Shown here: positions 1 through 8,268 of the stretch, in pieces
Layout of the letters: every line of letters begins with the position of its first letter
Position numbering within the stretch: the first letter of the stretch is position 1
NCBI GenBank assembly: GCA_036268995.1
Contig: DATATB010000048.1
Location: forward strand, 1-64,000
Direction of reading: 5' to 3'
Source of the DNA: DATATB01 sp036268995
Lineage (GTDB): Bacteria; Planctomycetota; Planctomycetia; Pirellulales; PNKZ01
Length of the DNA stretch: 64,000 nt
Made by a program: the position numbers and the translations under genes
Notes under the pieces: model-generated
Told to the model about the DNA's origin: nothing
Database searches by the model: none
Seen by the model: only the letters and a program-made list of their open reading frames with translations

Positions 1-602
1 AGCGCCGGCGGCACGTCCATGCTTGGCACCTGTGCGAGCCAGAAGTGTACCGGCCCCAGCTTGGCGATGCCCGCACCAACGACGGTGCCGAACGTGATCA
101 GTGCTAGCGCCGCCGTGGTCCCGCAGGCGGCAGTGGCCGACCCGGCCCAGGGCACCAGGCCCAGCAGGTTGCAGATCAGCACGAAAAAGAACATGGTCCA
201 GAGGAAAGGCAGAAACCGGTCGGCGTCGTGTTTGCCGATGGCGGGCCGGGCCACGTCGTCGCGGATATAGACCAGCATGAATTCGAACATGTTCCAGAAG
301 CGTCCGCGCGGCGGCCGGTTGCTGGCGATCATTTGCGCCACGCGGATAAAGATCACGGCCATCAGCACCGCGGCCACCAGTTCGAGCACCATGAACTTGG
401 TGATCGCGAAATTCACCGGCTCGAAGACGCCGACCTTGGTAATCGGATGCTCGAGCTTGAACGGCTGCGGAATGGGCACCTTGCCAGTGCCGGCAATGGC
501 CCGTGGAACGTCGAAATACTCGGCATCCTGCACGTGTCCGAACAAGTGCGAAGCGGAGAAGTGATTGTGACCAGCTTCTGCTTTGTGTTCAGCTTCTGCC
601 AT
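1..602 (-). CDS. atpB: F0F1 ATP synthase subunit a (partial, 3' end outside window)
   Basis: Reading the minus strand from the ATG at 602 gives an open frame of 200 residues that runs off the left edge. It begins MAEAEHKAEAGHNHF and contains the blocks RFWNMFEFMLVYIRDDVARP and FLPFLWTMFFFVLICNLLGL, which are typical of subunit a, the membrane channel subunit of the F0 sector that conducts protons to the c-ring. The essential C-terminal Arg helix lies outside the window. The start overlaps the end of the upstream small membrane gene by 14 bases, as expected in an atp operon. The His-rich N-terminus is extramembrane. The identification is strong; only the truncation limits it. Confidence 0.93.
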   Translation of the reverse strand, partial: MAEAEHKAEAGHNHFSASHLFGHVQDAEYFDVPRAIAGTGKVPIPQPFKLEHPITKVGVFEPVNFAITKFMVLELVAAVLMAVIFIRVAQMIASNRPPRGRFWNMFEFMLVYIRDDVARPAIGKHDADRFLPFLWTMFFFVLICNLLGLVPWAGSATAACGTTAALALITFGTVVGAGIAKLGPVHFWLAQVPSMDVPPA

Positions 603-1035
603 GTTGGCACCCCAGCCGGTTCGATCCGGCGCGCAGTTGCTGGTCGCCGCCTGCTTGGGCCGCGATCAGCACGGTCTCCAAGGCCAGGGCCGGCAGATAG
701 AACACGATCAAATACAGCAGCAAGTCGGCCTCGGCCAGTTGCGGCACGCTCAAATACAACAGGGCCGCAATCGCCAACGGCAAGCCCGTGCGGAGCAGCA
801 TACCGCCCGCCACGGCGTACAAGACCTGGTCGGGCCGCGAAAACCTGGCGAAGACAGCCAAAGCCGCCAGCGCACCGGCCAGCGACAAGCCGCCGGCCAC
901 GGTCTCGGCCACGAGACCGACCGGACCCGCCCGCAGCCATGCCAGCGGCGCCATGGCCGCCCCCAAGACGAGCATCAGAGCCGTCACGAGCAAGGCCCGG
1001 CGAGGGCCGCTGAGTTGCACGATCTTCCGCCACAT
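589..1035 (-). CDS. ATP synthase subunit I-like small membrane protein
   Basis: A 148-residue protein with about four hydrophobic segments (roughly residues 13-36, 43-62, 72-94 and 104-128) lies directly upstream of atpB and overlaps it by 14 bases. Its place between an AtpZ-like gene and atpB is where AtpI/subunit I proteins sit in bacterial atp operons. Those proteins help assemble the c-ring or handle Mg2+. I see no catalytic motif, and the assignment rests on operon position, size and membrane topology rather than on a recognised signature. The last 20 residues are polar and may be a cytoplasmic tail. Confidence 0.7.
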   Translation of the reverse strand: MWRKIVQLSGPRRALLVTALMLVLGAAMAPLAWLRAGPVGLVAETVAGGLSLAGALAALAVFARFSRPDQVLYAVAGGMLLRTGLPLAIAALLYLSVPQLAEADLLLYLIVFYLPALALETVLIAAQAGGDQQLRAGSNRLGCQHGRS

Positions 1036-1070
1036 ACGTTTTATTTAAGTGTCTGGTTTTTCAGCGGCGC

Positions 1071-1367
1071 TTAGGGCCGCTTTTCGTTGTCCGGTTTGGA
1101 ACGGTCTCGTTTCGAACTGTCCCGTTTCGAATTGGCCGCCGAAAGTTTCGCCACCAACCTCGTCAACTGCCATCCCGCGGCGACGATTCCCACCGCAAAA
1201 CCTACTAAGAGCAACACCGGTTCGGTGCCAAAACGTCCGTCGAGCCAATAACCAATCAGCCCCGGAACCACCATTTCCAGGCCGATGCTGATAATCATGG
1301 AGGCCATGGCGATGGCCACGGCCATCGGCGAACGGTCGTCGGCAGGCCCCGTCACTTCAGGCCCCAC
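1071..1367 (-). CDS. AtpZ/AtpI family protein
   Basis: A 98-residue protein with two transmembrane helices (about residues 14-36 and 45-66) separated by the short loop GYWLDGRFGTEP. The G-x-W-LD-x-x-xGT-P pattern followed by a hydrophobic helix is characteristic of the AtpZ/AtpI family encoded at the head of many F-type ATP synthase operons. The C-terminal 25 residues are charged, rich in Lys, Arg, Ser and Asp, and likely cytoplasmic. It lies 35 bases upstream of the subunit I-like gene and is the first gene of the operon seen here, so the operon promoter should lie in the long gap upstream of 1367. Confidence 0.8.
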   Translation of the reverse strand: MGPEVTGPADDRSPMAVAIAMASMIISIGLEMVVPGLIGYWLDGRFGTEPVLLLVGFAVGIVAAGWQLTRLVAKLSAANSKRDSSKRDRSKPDNEKRP

Positions 1368-2208
1368 ACTGCTTATTGGTACCGGCCCCCTGGGTTGAAC
1401 TTAGCGCGGCGCGGGGTTCGTAGCGCTCGATCGCTCGCCGGCAGCCCTTGCGGAAGGCCAAAGCACCGCCAGGCGCGTCGATACGTTTTGCGCGGCCCAA
1501 AGTGTTAAGATGGGTTAATGTATCGGTGCTCAAACAGGGTGTCAATGAACGGGGGGAAAGAATTCGTGTTTTTTTTCACAAAGTCGGAAACGTCGAATTA
1601 AGCCAAAGCACAGCATGTTGTTGCGTCGTGAGCGGCTGGCCAGCTAGGGGGCACTTGCGGTGGCGCCAACCGGCTCGCCCACCGATGCTTGCACCCCTCC
1701 GTCAAACCCTGCTGATTGCGCACGATAAACTGGCTGCTGGCATATGATTTCGACCGCCGCGCGGCGGATTTCTCGTTGCGTTGGCTGCCTGGGCCAGTTA
1801 AACTCGATTTCGCACTTCTCCGATCCAATTTGCCGGATTGGGCATTCCGGCACCTGCCCGTTGGAAGGGGAAACAGCGAGCTTTCGGCACCTACCGCTCT
1901 AGCGTTCCAGCGCCTGCCAGGCATGGGATGTTGGGTCGGTTGCGGCATATTGACCGACAATTGCGGGGGGTATGCTCCCGGCCGTTGTCCTCAATCGCCG
2001 AAGGCCCGCTTGGTGGAAAACAGTTTTCCGCTGTGCCGGATACATCGCGGCGGGTCACGCCCGCAGGGGATGTATCGAGCTAGTGCGGCCGGGATAGCCG
2101 TACCAGTGCGGGTGTCAATGACCTCGTCATGGACGATCTCAAAAGTTACGGCGGGCTGCCGGAGCGCACGCACGTGCATCGGTTCTTGCTGCGGAGATTA
2201 GTCGACTC
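1368..2208. other. Intergenic region between divergent atp operon and DUF4912 gene
   Basis: This 840-base gap separates two divergent transcription units and must hold the promoters of both. I see no convincing gene. A 27-codon frame, 2129-2212, starts with ATG and overlaps the next start codon as ATGA, so it could be a leader ORF. There is no supporting ribosome binding site strong enough to call it. No tRNA or clear terminator was seen. Confidence 0.4.
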
Positions 2209-3786
2209 ATGACTGCTGACGCGCTCAAAAACTGCAGTTGCAAACATTTGGCAGAGCTGGCTCGTAAACATGGAGTCCAGGGGTGGCATGCCATGCGAAA
2301 GGATCAACTTGTGCGAGCACTTGTACGCTCCCAGAAAAAGCCGGCCGTGGCCGCGCGCAAAAGCGCCGCGCATCGCCCTGCCGCTTCCGGCAAATCGATC
2401 ACCGGAAAACCAAGCACTAGCAGCACGAGACTGAGCCGCAAGCCGGCCGTGCCAGCGAAACTGCCCGCCGCCAAATTACCCGCGACGAAATTACCGGCCG
2501 CCAAGGCCCGGCCCGCGCTTGCCAAAGCGGCGGCTACCAACGGCCATGCGGCCATTGCCAACGGCAAGCCGCCCATCGCCAATGGCAAACCGGCTGCGGC
2601 CAACGGCAAGAGTGTGCATCTCAACAACAATGGCAAGGCAGCGCTGACCAACGGCAAGCCAGTGGCGCCCAACGGCAAGCCACTGGCGCCCAACGGCAAG
2701 GTGGTGCCGACGAATGGCAAAACCGCCCTGACCAACGATAAGGTGGTGCCTACCAACGGCAAGCCGGTGCTCACCAATGGCAAGCCGGTGCTCACCAATG
2801 GCAAGCCGGCCGCTGCGCAGGCCAAGGCGCCATTGCCGGTGAAGCTGCCCGTCAAGTTGCCGACTGCGAAGCCCGTGATCGAAAAGCCGGCCAAGGATTC
2901 GCCCGTCGCCAAGCGCTTGCAGCGCATGAAAGCCAAGCACGAAGATTCGATGGACTTGTCGCACTCGGGAGAAGGTCGGCCGGGCGAGGGCAAGGACCGT
3001 CTGATCGTGATGGTTCGCGACTCTTATTGGCTGCACGCTTATTGGGAGCTGTCGCGGCAGGGAGTCGAGCGGGCCCGCGCGGCGCTGGGCCAGCAATGGC
3101 ATGCCACACGGCCGATTTTGCGGCTGTTGCAGATTTCCAGCAATGGCACTGCCACCGCGGCCGAGTCGCAGGTGCGGGACATCGAAATCCACGGCGGCGT
3201 CAACAACTGGTACGTCGACGTGCAGGACCCGCCCAAGAGCTACCGGATGGAGATTGGCTATCGCTCGGCGGGCGGCAAGTTTTTTGTGCTGGCTCGCAGC
3301 AACGTGGTCAGCACGCCGCGGCCGGGTTCGAAGGATGCCATCGACGAGAACTGGTCGGCGGTGGCCGAGGACTACGACAAGATTTACGCCCTCAGCGGCG
3401 GTTATTCGCCCGACGGTGCGAGCGTCGAGCTGCAAGAGCTGTTCGAAGAGCGGCTGCGTCGTCCGATGGGCTCGCCGATGGTCACGCATTACGCCACGCC
3501 GGTCGACGGCCTGGTGAATCGCAAGCGTGAGTTTTCGTTCGAGCTGGACGCCGAGCTGATCGTCTACGGTGTGACGGAACCCAACGCGCATGTCACGCTA
3601 CAGGGCGACCCGGTCAAGCTGCGGCCCGACGGCACGTTTACCGTCCGCTTCAGCCTGCCGAATTGCCGGCAAGTGATTCCGGCCGTGGCCTGCAGCGCCG
3701 ACGGCGTCGAACAGCGGACCGTGGTGCTGGCCGTGGAGCGCAACACCAAGGTCATGGAACCACTGATTCGCGACGCCAACGACTAA
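2209..3786 (+). CDS. DUF4912 protein with N-terminal Rho/SAP-like helix and NGK heptad repeats
   Basis: The 525-residue protein has three parts. Residues 1-40 resemble the Rho N-terminal/SAP-like fold (LKNCSCKHLAELARKHGV then GWHAMRKDQLVRAL). Residues about 45-235 are a basic Lys/Pro/Ala-rich linker containing a seven-residue repeat of the form xxxxNGK, N118 to N197, twelve units. Residues about 262-450 match DUF4912 (RLIVMVRDSYWLHAYWEL and a later YRMEIGY), a domain of unknown function found with carbohydrate-related proteins. A further beta-rich part follows to the end. A DNA- or RNA-binding role for the N-terminus is inference. The gene precedes the UvrB/UvrC-motif gene, probably in one operon. 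The start follows GGAG, with long spacing. Confidence 0.85.
   Translation: MTADALKNCSCKHLAELARKHGVQGWHAMRKDQLVRALVRSQKKPAVAARKSAAHRPAASGKSITGKPSTSSTRLSRKPAVPAKLPAAKLPATKLPAAKARPALAKAAATNGHAAIANGKPPIANGKPAAANGKSVHLNNNGKAALTNGKPVAPNGKPLAPNGKVVPTNGKTALTNDKVVPTNGKPVLTNGKPVLTNGKPAAAQAKAPLPVKLPVKLPTAKPVIEKPAKDSPVAKRLQRMKAKHEDSMDLSHSGEGRPGEGKDRLIVMVRDSYWLHAYWELSRQGVERARAALGQQWHATRPILRLLQISSNGTATAAESQVRDIEIHGGVNNWYVDVQDPPKSYRMEIGYRSAGGKFFVLARSNVVSTPRPGSKDAIDENWSAVAEDYDKIYALSGGYSPDGASVELQELFEERLRRPMGSPMVTHYATPVDGLVNRKREFSFELDAELIVYGVTEPNAHVTLQGDPVKLRPDGTFTVRFSLPNCRQVIPAVACSADGVEQRTVVLAVERNTKVMEPLIRDAND
2548..2805 (+). repeat. In-frame 21-bp minisatellite encoding NGK heptads
   Basis: Within the DUF4912 gene the codons for Asn-Gly-Lys recur every 21 bases (AAC/AAT GGC AAG/AAA). 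The Asn positions are residues 118, 125, 132, 141, 148, 155, 162, 169, 176, 183, 190 and 197. Unit 176 reads NDK and one interval is nine residues. The last two units, PVLTNGK, are identical at the DNA level, which points to recent slippage. Confidence 0.9.
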
Positions 3787-3850
3787 GATTCTTGGCTTGT
3801 GCCCGCAACTGTTGTTCGGGAAATGCAACCGACGCTCGACGAGTGAGTGC

Positions 3851-4654
3851 GTGGCACGCGACATTTCCGGCATTTTGGAAGGCTGGGAGTTCGATCCCGA
3901 CCAATTGTCCGTCCGCATAATCAAGGGCGATGACGGACGCGAAAAAATCCAGATGCGCCTGGAGCTCGGCCTGTTGCAGATGGAAATGGACGGCCGGCCC
4001 GATGGCTTGCGGCCCGAAGGGCTGGAAAGCTGGCTCGAGGTATATCGTCAGCGTCAGCGGGCGCACCAAGAGGCCCATCCGGACGCGGCGCCGTTTCAGC
4101 TCGAAGCGGCCGATTGCCAGTTTCTGCTGCGCGAGGGGATCCAGTACTACCATCGCTATCTGAGCTTCTGGCACTTGAAGCGCTACGAGCTGTGCGCTCG
4201 CGATACCAATCGCAATTTGCGGCTGTTCAAGTTTGTTCGCGACTACGCGCGCCGTGAACAGGACAAGCGGCAGTTCGATCAGTGGCGCCCTTACGTGATC
4301 ATGATGCACACTCGGGCGGTGGCCACGCCGCTGGTGGAAATGTCCGATTTCGAGGCGGCGGCCAAGGCGATCGAGGCCGGCATCGGGGGCATTCGGCTGT
4401 TCCTCGAAGAATACCATCAGAGCGAGCATGCCGATCAATGCGCCGAGCTAACGCACCTGGTGCGTTGGCGTGACGAATTGCTGGCGCAAGCTCCCCCGCG
4501 GCCAGTCGAGCCGCCCGATCTGGTGACGCAACTGCGCGAGCAGTTGGCCAAGGCCATCGAGGACGAGCGCTTCGAAGACGCCGCCGGGCTGCGCGACGAG
4601 ATTCGCCGGCAACAGCAATCGCCCTTTCAACGCCCCACCGACGAAAAGCTGTAG
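3851..4654 (+). CDS. UvrB/UvrC-motif protein
   Basis: The 267-residue product (GTG start giving VARDISGILEGWEFDPDQ) is soluble. It ends in a UVR motif (LREQLAKAIEDERFEDAAGL, then RDEIRR), the short helical hairpin that in UvrB and UvrC mediates their contact. UVR motifs also occur in McsA-type and other proteins, so a role in excision repair is not implied. The N-terminal two thirds is an acidic and aromatic region, conserved to my recollection in planctomycetes but of unknown function. An in-frame ATG at 3797 would add 18 residues that look noncoding (Cys- and Arg-rich), so I prefer the GTG. It follows the DUF4912 gene by 64 bases. Confidence 0.8.
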   Translation: MARDISGILEGWEFDPDQLSVRIIKGDDGREKIQMRLELGLLQMEMDGRPDGLRPEGLESWLEVYRQRQRAHQEAHPDAAPFQLEAADCQFLLREGIQYYHRYLSFWHLKRYELCARDTNRNLRLFKFVRDYARREQDKRQFDQWRPYVIMMHTRAVATPLVEMSDFEAAAKAIEAGIGGIRLFLEEYHQSEHADQCAELTHLVRWRDELLAQAPPRPVEPPDLVTQLREQLAKAIEDERFEDAAGLRDEIRRQQQSPFQRPTDEKL

Positions 4655-5160
4655 CGGCCCCATTTTTCATAAAGCCGCGACCGCGGGTCGCGGGCGTTCT
4701 CGCTCGCCCAGGATCGCTTGCCCGGCGCGGGGGCCGGTGATACCATTGTCGTGGCCTTCGGTAGTGGGGAGTTTACTCTCTGCTGCCGGCGGCCAGTTTC
4801 CTCTGCCATGTTCGTGCTGAGACGTACACTTTTTGGGGAGCCGATAAGAAAGTCCGCTGGGTGCCGATATCAGACTCTGGCCGCGTGTATAGCCGCCGCC
4901 CGCGACCCGCAAGGGTTTTCGGAACCAGCGGCGGATCACACAACCCGGGGTCCTGGCGCCCCCATGTTGGAATTGCGGGCTCTCAAAAACCGCGTCGCCA
5001 CGGCATTGCGGTGGAGGAATTTTTTTCTTCGTTCGGCGGCGAGCTTTCGCCGGGCGGCGAGCCGGGAGCGTAAGCGACCGGAGGATGTACTGGGGTGCCC
5101 AAGGCGTGCGACTAACGCACGCCGGCACCCCTTTTTTATTCGCGGGACCGTGGTGATCCG
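4655..5160 (+). other. Intergenic leader region of larE, possible structured RNA
   Basis: This 500-base gap begins with a short palindrome (TAAAGCCGCGACC family, 4671-4694). It continues with several hairpin-forming stretches, for example CCGCCGC near 4889 facing GCGGCGG near 4935, and GGCGAGCTTTCGCC near 5038, and ends in a strong intrinsic-terminator-like hairpin at 5092-5137. No protein-coding frame here is credible. It could be an untranslated leader with an attenuator for larE or an independent small RNA. I do not recognise any known riboswitch, 6S, SRP, tmRNA or RNase P consensus. Confidence 0.35.
5092..5137 (+). terminator. Intrinsic terminator upstream of larE
   Basis: GGGGTGCC (5092-5099) pairs with GGCACCCC (5124-5131) and GGCGTGCG (5103-5110) pairs with CGCACGCC (5116-5123). 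There is a three-base bulge and a five-base loop, followed by six T residues at 5132-5137. It lies only 23 bases before the larE start codon, so it either ends an upstream transcript or acts as an attenuator. Confidence 0.75.
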
Positions 5161-6006
5161 ATGCCGCTCGACTCCGCTTTGGCCGCCCGACGCGATCTGC
5201 TGCTGCAAACGTTGGCCGGCTACGGCAGCTGTGCCGTGGCCATGTCGGCCGGCGTCGATAGCACGGTCGTGGCCAAGGCTGCGCAACTGGCGCTGGGCGA
5301 GCAGGCCATCGCCATCACGGGCCGCAGCGCCAGCCTGGCCGCTGGCGAACTGGAAGAAGCCCAGCGATTGGCTAGGCTGATCGGCATTCGACACCAGGTG
5401 ATCGACACCGGCGAATTCGAGCAGGATGCGTATCGCCGCAACGAGCCGGACCGCTGCTTCCACTGCAAGACCGAGTTGTACACGCAAATGGAAGGCCTGA
5501 CCGAGCGCTTGCACGTGGCCACGATCGTCAATGGAGCCAACCTGGACGATCGCGGCGATTATCGGCCGGGCATGGCCGCCGCGGCCGAGCATCGGGTCCG
5601 CAGCCCGCTGATCGAGTGCGGCTTTACTAAGGCCGACGTGCGGAACGTGGCTGCCGATTGGGGCCTGCCGATTTGGGACAAGCCGGCCAGTCCCTGCTTA
5701 AGCAGCCGCGTGGCTTATGGCGAGGAAGTCACGCCCGAGCGCGTGGCGATGATCGACCAGGCCGAGCAAATCTTACGCTCGCTAGGCCTGCGTGAAGTTC
5801 GCGTGCGATATCACAAGGGCGACCTGGCGCGGCTCGAGGTTTCGACCGATGCGGTTGCCCGGCTCGCCGATCCGGCCGTGCGCGAGCCGCTGACGGCGCG
5901 GCTGAAGCAACTCGGCTTCAAATACATCACGCTCGACCTGGAAGGCTTTCGCTCGGGCAGTCTCAACCAGGTGCTGCCCAGCGAATCGCTGCGCGTGCTG
6001 AAATAG
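5161..6006 (+). CDS. larE: ATP-dependent sacrificial sulfur transferase LarE
   Basis: The 281-residue protein is of the PP-loop ATP pyrophosphatase family. The P-loop is SAGVDS at residues 29-34. Other LarE signatures are NEPDRCFHCKTELY (C99, C102), NGANLDDRGDYRPGM and KPASPCLSSRVAYG (C179). LarE adenylates and then donates cysteine sulfur to pyridinium biscarboxylate to build the nickel-pincer cofactor of lactate racemase and related enzymes. Several cysteines near the active site are consistent either with the sacrificial-Cys mechanism or with the iron-sulfur type that recycles sulfide, and I cannot tell which. larB, larC and larA are not in this window, so the gene stands alone. A strong terminator-like hairpin precedes it. 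Confidence 0.9.
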   Translation: MPLDSALAARRDLLLQTLAGYGSCAVAMSAGVDSTVVAKAAQLALGEQAIAITGRSASLAAGELEEAQRLARLIGIRHQVIDTGEFEQDAYRRNEPDRCFHCKTELYTQMEGLTERLHVATIVNGANLDDRGDYRPGMAAAAEHRVRSPLIECGFTKADVRNVAADWGLPIWDKPASPCLSSRVAYGEEVTPERVAMIDQAEQILRSLGLREVRVRYHKGDLARLEVSTDAVARLADPAVREPLTARLKQLGFKYITLDLEGFRSGSLNQVLPSESLRVLK

Positions 6007-6042
6007 CACGACCCGGGCACGCGAAGCATGCCCGGGTCGTGC
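6006..6042. repeat. Perfect palindrome between convergent genes
   Basis: A 14-base stem (GCACGACCCGGGCA with TGCCCGGGTCGTGC) and nine-base loop begins at the last base of the larE stop codon, in the 73-base gap between larE and the convergent cytochrome gene. It could stop transcription from both sides, although no T run follows on either strand. Confidence 0.6.
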
Positions 6043-6079
6043 GAATTGCCAAGTTGGGCGCGGCGTTTCTAGCCGTGCG

Positions 6080-8011
6080 TCATTTCAGTGCCGACGCGAC
6101 GACGGCTTGCGGTGCGGCACCATAGGCCCGCAGAAACGCTTGTTGGAAGTTCGCGCCTTTGCGCATGGCGTCCAAGGCAGCTTGCAGCCGCGGGGCCATG
6201 CCCTTGCCGATTTCGTAGGCCAGGGCGGAACCGCGCGAGTCGAGTTCCTTGCTCTTGAGGAACTGGTCGAGACTGCCGACCGAACCGCCGGCCGTCATGG
6301 CAGTTTCATCCCAGCCCTTTACCAGCGGTGCGCGGGCTTCCATCTTGGCCGCCACCGCGCGGCCGGAGCCAATGGTGAACCAGCGCGGCAGGTTCTTGCC
6401 GAGCGTCTCGACATACGAGCCGGCAAAACCTTCGGCCAGCAGCAGCGGCAGGTTGGGATCGTTCTCTTGATTGGTGAGCACGCAGGCATAGCCGTCGACC
6501 ACGTTGTAATGGAAATGTCCGTACTGATCGGCTGTGATCTCGCGTTTTTCGACCATCTGGCCGAATTCGGAATACTCGAACCGCTTGGCGAACACGAAGA
6601 TCGTCAGCCGGCCCTTGTACATCGGCTTGCCCGGCGGGGCTCGCAGCGCGGAGGCCGCCTTGGCTTGAATGCCCTTGGCCATTTCGGCGACTTCTTTCAT
6701 CCGCACGGGGGGCAGATCGCCGACCAGCCGGAACGAGTCTTCCTCGATCGTGACCGGCGTGACGCCTGGATTGCCCAGGGCCCAGTTGCGTTTCGCTTCT
6801 TCATCGCGGATTTTCGAAAGTTCTTCATGCGTGGCCTTGTTGGCCTTGCGGACGCGCAGTTGGAACTCGAGCGTGGCGTTCGGATCGTCGCCGTCGAACT
6901 TGGCCCCTTCGGCGATCCAGGTCTTGATCTTCTCGATCGCCTCCTTGGCCAGCGGCGGACTGCGGTCGGGCATGCGACGCCGCGGACCGACCTTGTCGCG
7001 CGCCGTGCCTTCGATCATCTGCACGATCAGGCTGCTCGAGGGACTGCCCGCCATGACGATGGCGCCGTCTCGGCCGCCCTTCATGAGGCGGGCGAACGTG
7101 TCCAACTCCATGTTGTCGGCGCCGCGTTCGCCGCCGTGGCAACGCGTGCATTTGCCCACGAGCACTGGAGCAACGTCTTCCATGAAGCTCACGGTTTCGT
7201 TGCCGGTGGCCATTGCAATGCTGCCGCCGGCCGCGGCCATCGACACCGGGTCGGAGTCAAACGGCGCGCCCTGGTCGATCCACTGGGTTACCAGCGCGAT
7301 TTCGTCCTGGTTGAGCTTGGCGCCCCCCTTGGGCATTTCGCCGGACTCGATCAGCTCGATCAGCCGGCTGCCCTGGCCCTTGCCGGGATAGAAGACCACG
7401 CCCGACTCCGAGCCCTTGCGAATGTCGGCATAACTGGCCACGCTAAACCCGCCCTTGGGATTGTTCGTGTGGCAGCGGCCGCATTTATTTTGCAGCAGCG
7501 GCGCGATTTGCGAGGCATAGCTGATGCCGCCGCCGGCGGTGGGCTTGCGCGCGGCCATCATCGGCGGCTTGACCGCGGGATTGACCTTGGCCATGGCCAT
7601 CGGCTTCTTGACGACCGGCTTGCGGGCACCCGGTTTGCCGGCGAGCTTCTTTTTGCCGGCGTCCGGCTTGTTACTGTCAGCCGCGGCCGATTCCCGGCCG
7701 TAAGTCAACAGCTTCTGAGCCGACGCCAGGCGGATCTCGAGTTGTTCGATCTGCGGCGCGATTTGCTGGTGGCCTTCGCCTTCTTTCAATTCGGCGACCG
7801 CTTTTTGAATGCTGTCGACGAGCATGTCGAGCTCATCCAACTTGTGCTTGCGGTACAGGTCGGCCGCCTTTTGCAGCGACGCATCGACCGCGCTCACCTT
7901 ATCCTGCTGGGCCGGCAGCAAAGCGGCCGCCTCCAGCCGCACGCTCCCAGCCAGCACCAGCGCGAGCCCCATGGCCGCCAGCGCCGCCGAACCTCTCGAA
8001 AGGCATTTCAT
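6080..8011 (-). CDS. Secreted di-heme c-type cytochrome domain protein (planctomycete type)
   Basis: The 643-residue precursor has a signal peptide (about residues 1-30, hydrophobic core ALAAMGLALVLAGS). A Lys/Pro/Ala-rich region follows, then two c-type heme sites: CGRCH at 177-181 and CTRCH at 288-292. Each sits in the arrangement 'I/V-APLLQNKC..CH ... SGEMPKGG ... TQWIDQGAPFD' of the planctomycete cytochrome C domain. The C-terminal 230 residues carry no heme motif and resemble a peptidase-like or unknown region with an EYSEFGQM block. It probably works outside the cytoplasmic membrane in electron transfer. The gene is monocistronic and convergent with larE. Confidence 0.85.
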   Translation of the reverse strand: MKCLSRGSAALAAMGLALVLAGSVRLEAAALLPAQQDKVSAVDASLQKAADLYRKHKLDELDMLVDSIQKAVAELKEGEGHQQIAPQIEQLEIRLASAQKLLTYGRESAAADSNKPDAGKKKLAGKPGARKPVVKKPMAMAKVNPAVKPPMMAARKPTAGGGISYASQIAPLLQNKCGRCHTNNPKGGFSVASYADIRKGSESGVVFYPGKGQGSRLIELIESGEMPKGGAKLNQDEIALVTQWIDQGAPFDSDPVSMAAAGGSIAMATGNETVSFMEDVAPVLVGKCTRCHGGERGADNMELDTFARLMKGGRDGAIVMAGSPSSSLIVQMIEGTARDKVGPRRRMPDRSPPLAKEAIEKIKTWIAEGAKFDGDDPNATLEFQLRVRKANKATHEELSKIRDEEAKRNWALGNPGVTPVTIEEDSFRLVGDLPPVRMKEVAEMAKGIQAKAASALRAPPGKPMYKGRLTIFVFAKRFEYSEFGQMVEKREITADQYGHFHYNVVDGYACVLTNQENDPNLPLLLAEGFAGSYVETLGKNLPRWFTIGSGRAVAAKMEARAPLVKGWDETAMTAGGSVGSLDQFLKSKELDSRGSALAYEIGKGMAPRLQAALDAMRKGANFQQAFLRAYGAAPQAVVASALK

Positions 8012-8149
8012 GGCTCTGTTCCTCGTTCCAATGGGCCTGTTCCCTGTTCCGGTCGCCGGATTTCTGTTCCAAAAAAACCCTGCTCAAAACAAGCAACCTA
8101 GTATAGCGGGATCGGCCGTCCGCTCACAATCAAATTGCAGTGCCTTCGT

Positions 8150-8216
8150 GTAGCGGAAGTTGTGAAACTTCCGACGCGGCGCGGCGACGCTTCGGAATTC
8201 TCAGGAATTCCGCTAC
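8150..8216. repeat. Imperfect palindromic element with GTAGCGGAA ends
   Basis: The left end GTAGCGGAAGTT (8150 onward) and the right end GGAATTCCGCTAC (to 8216) are inverted repeats. Each arm also contains its own small hairpin (GGAAGTT/AACTTCC; GGAATTC/GAATTCC). It lies in the 257-base gap between the divergent cytochrome and FG-GAP/hydrolase genes. Only one copy was noticed in the window. Confidence 0.65.
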
Positions 8217-8268
8217 CGGGACCCATCGCCGCGGATTCTGATCGAATCCGGCCGGGCGGCCGGGTACG

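Noticed and set aside
1716..2201. A 161-codon frame in the gap before the DUF4912 gene
   Set aside because: The product is Arg/Cys/Ser-rich without recognisable motifs and several competing frames exist in the same stretch.
2129..2212. A 27-codon frame overlapping the DUF4912 start as ATGA
   Set aside because: Too short and without a ribosome binding site to be called a gene; kept only as a possible leader ORF.
4800..5091. 6S RNA, RNase P RNA or tmRNA in the larE leader region
   Set aside because: Short matches such as GAAAGTCCG were noticed, but the required conserved structure and closing helix could not be found.
4718..5380. A 220-codon open frame upstream of and overlapping larE
   Set aside because: It crosses the terminator hairpin and runs into larE in another frame; its composition (Arg, Pro, Cys-rich) is that of a shadow frame.
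6107..8101. A 664-codon + strand frame opposite the cytochrome gene
   Set aside because: It lies antisense to a gene with a signal peptide and two intact heme motifs; its His/Gly/Arg-rich product is typical of GC-rich shadow frames.
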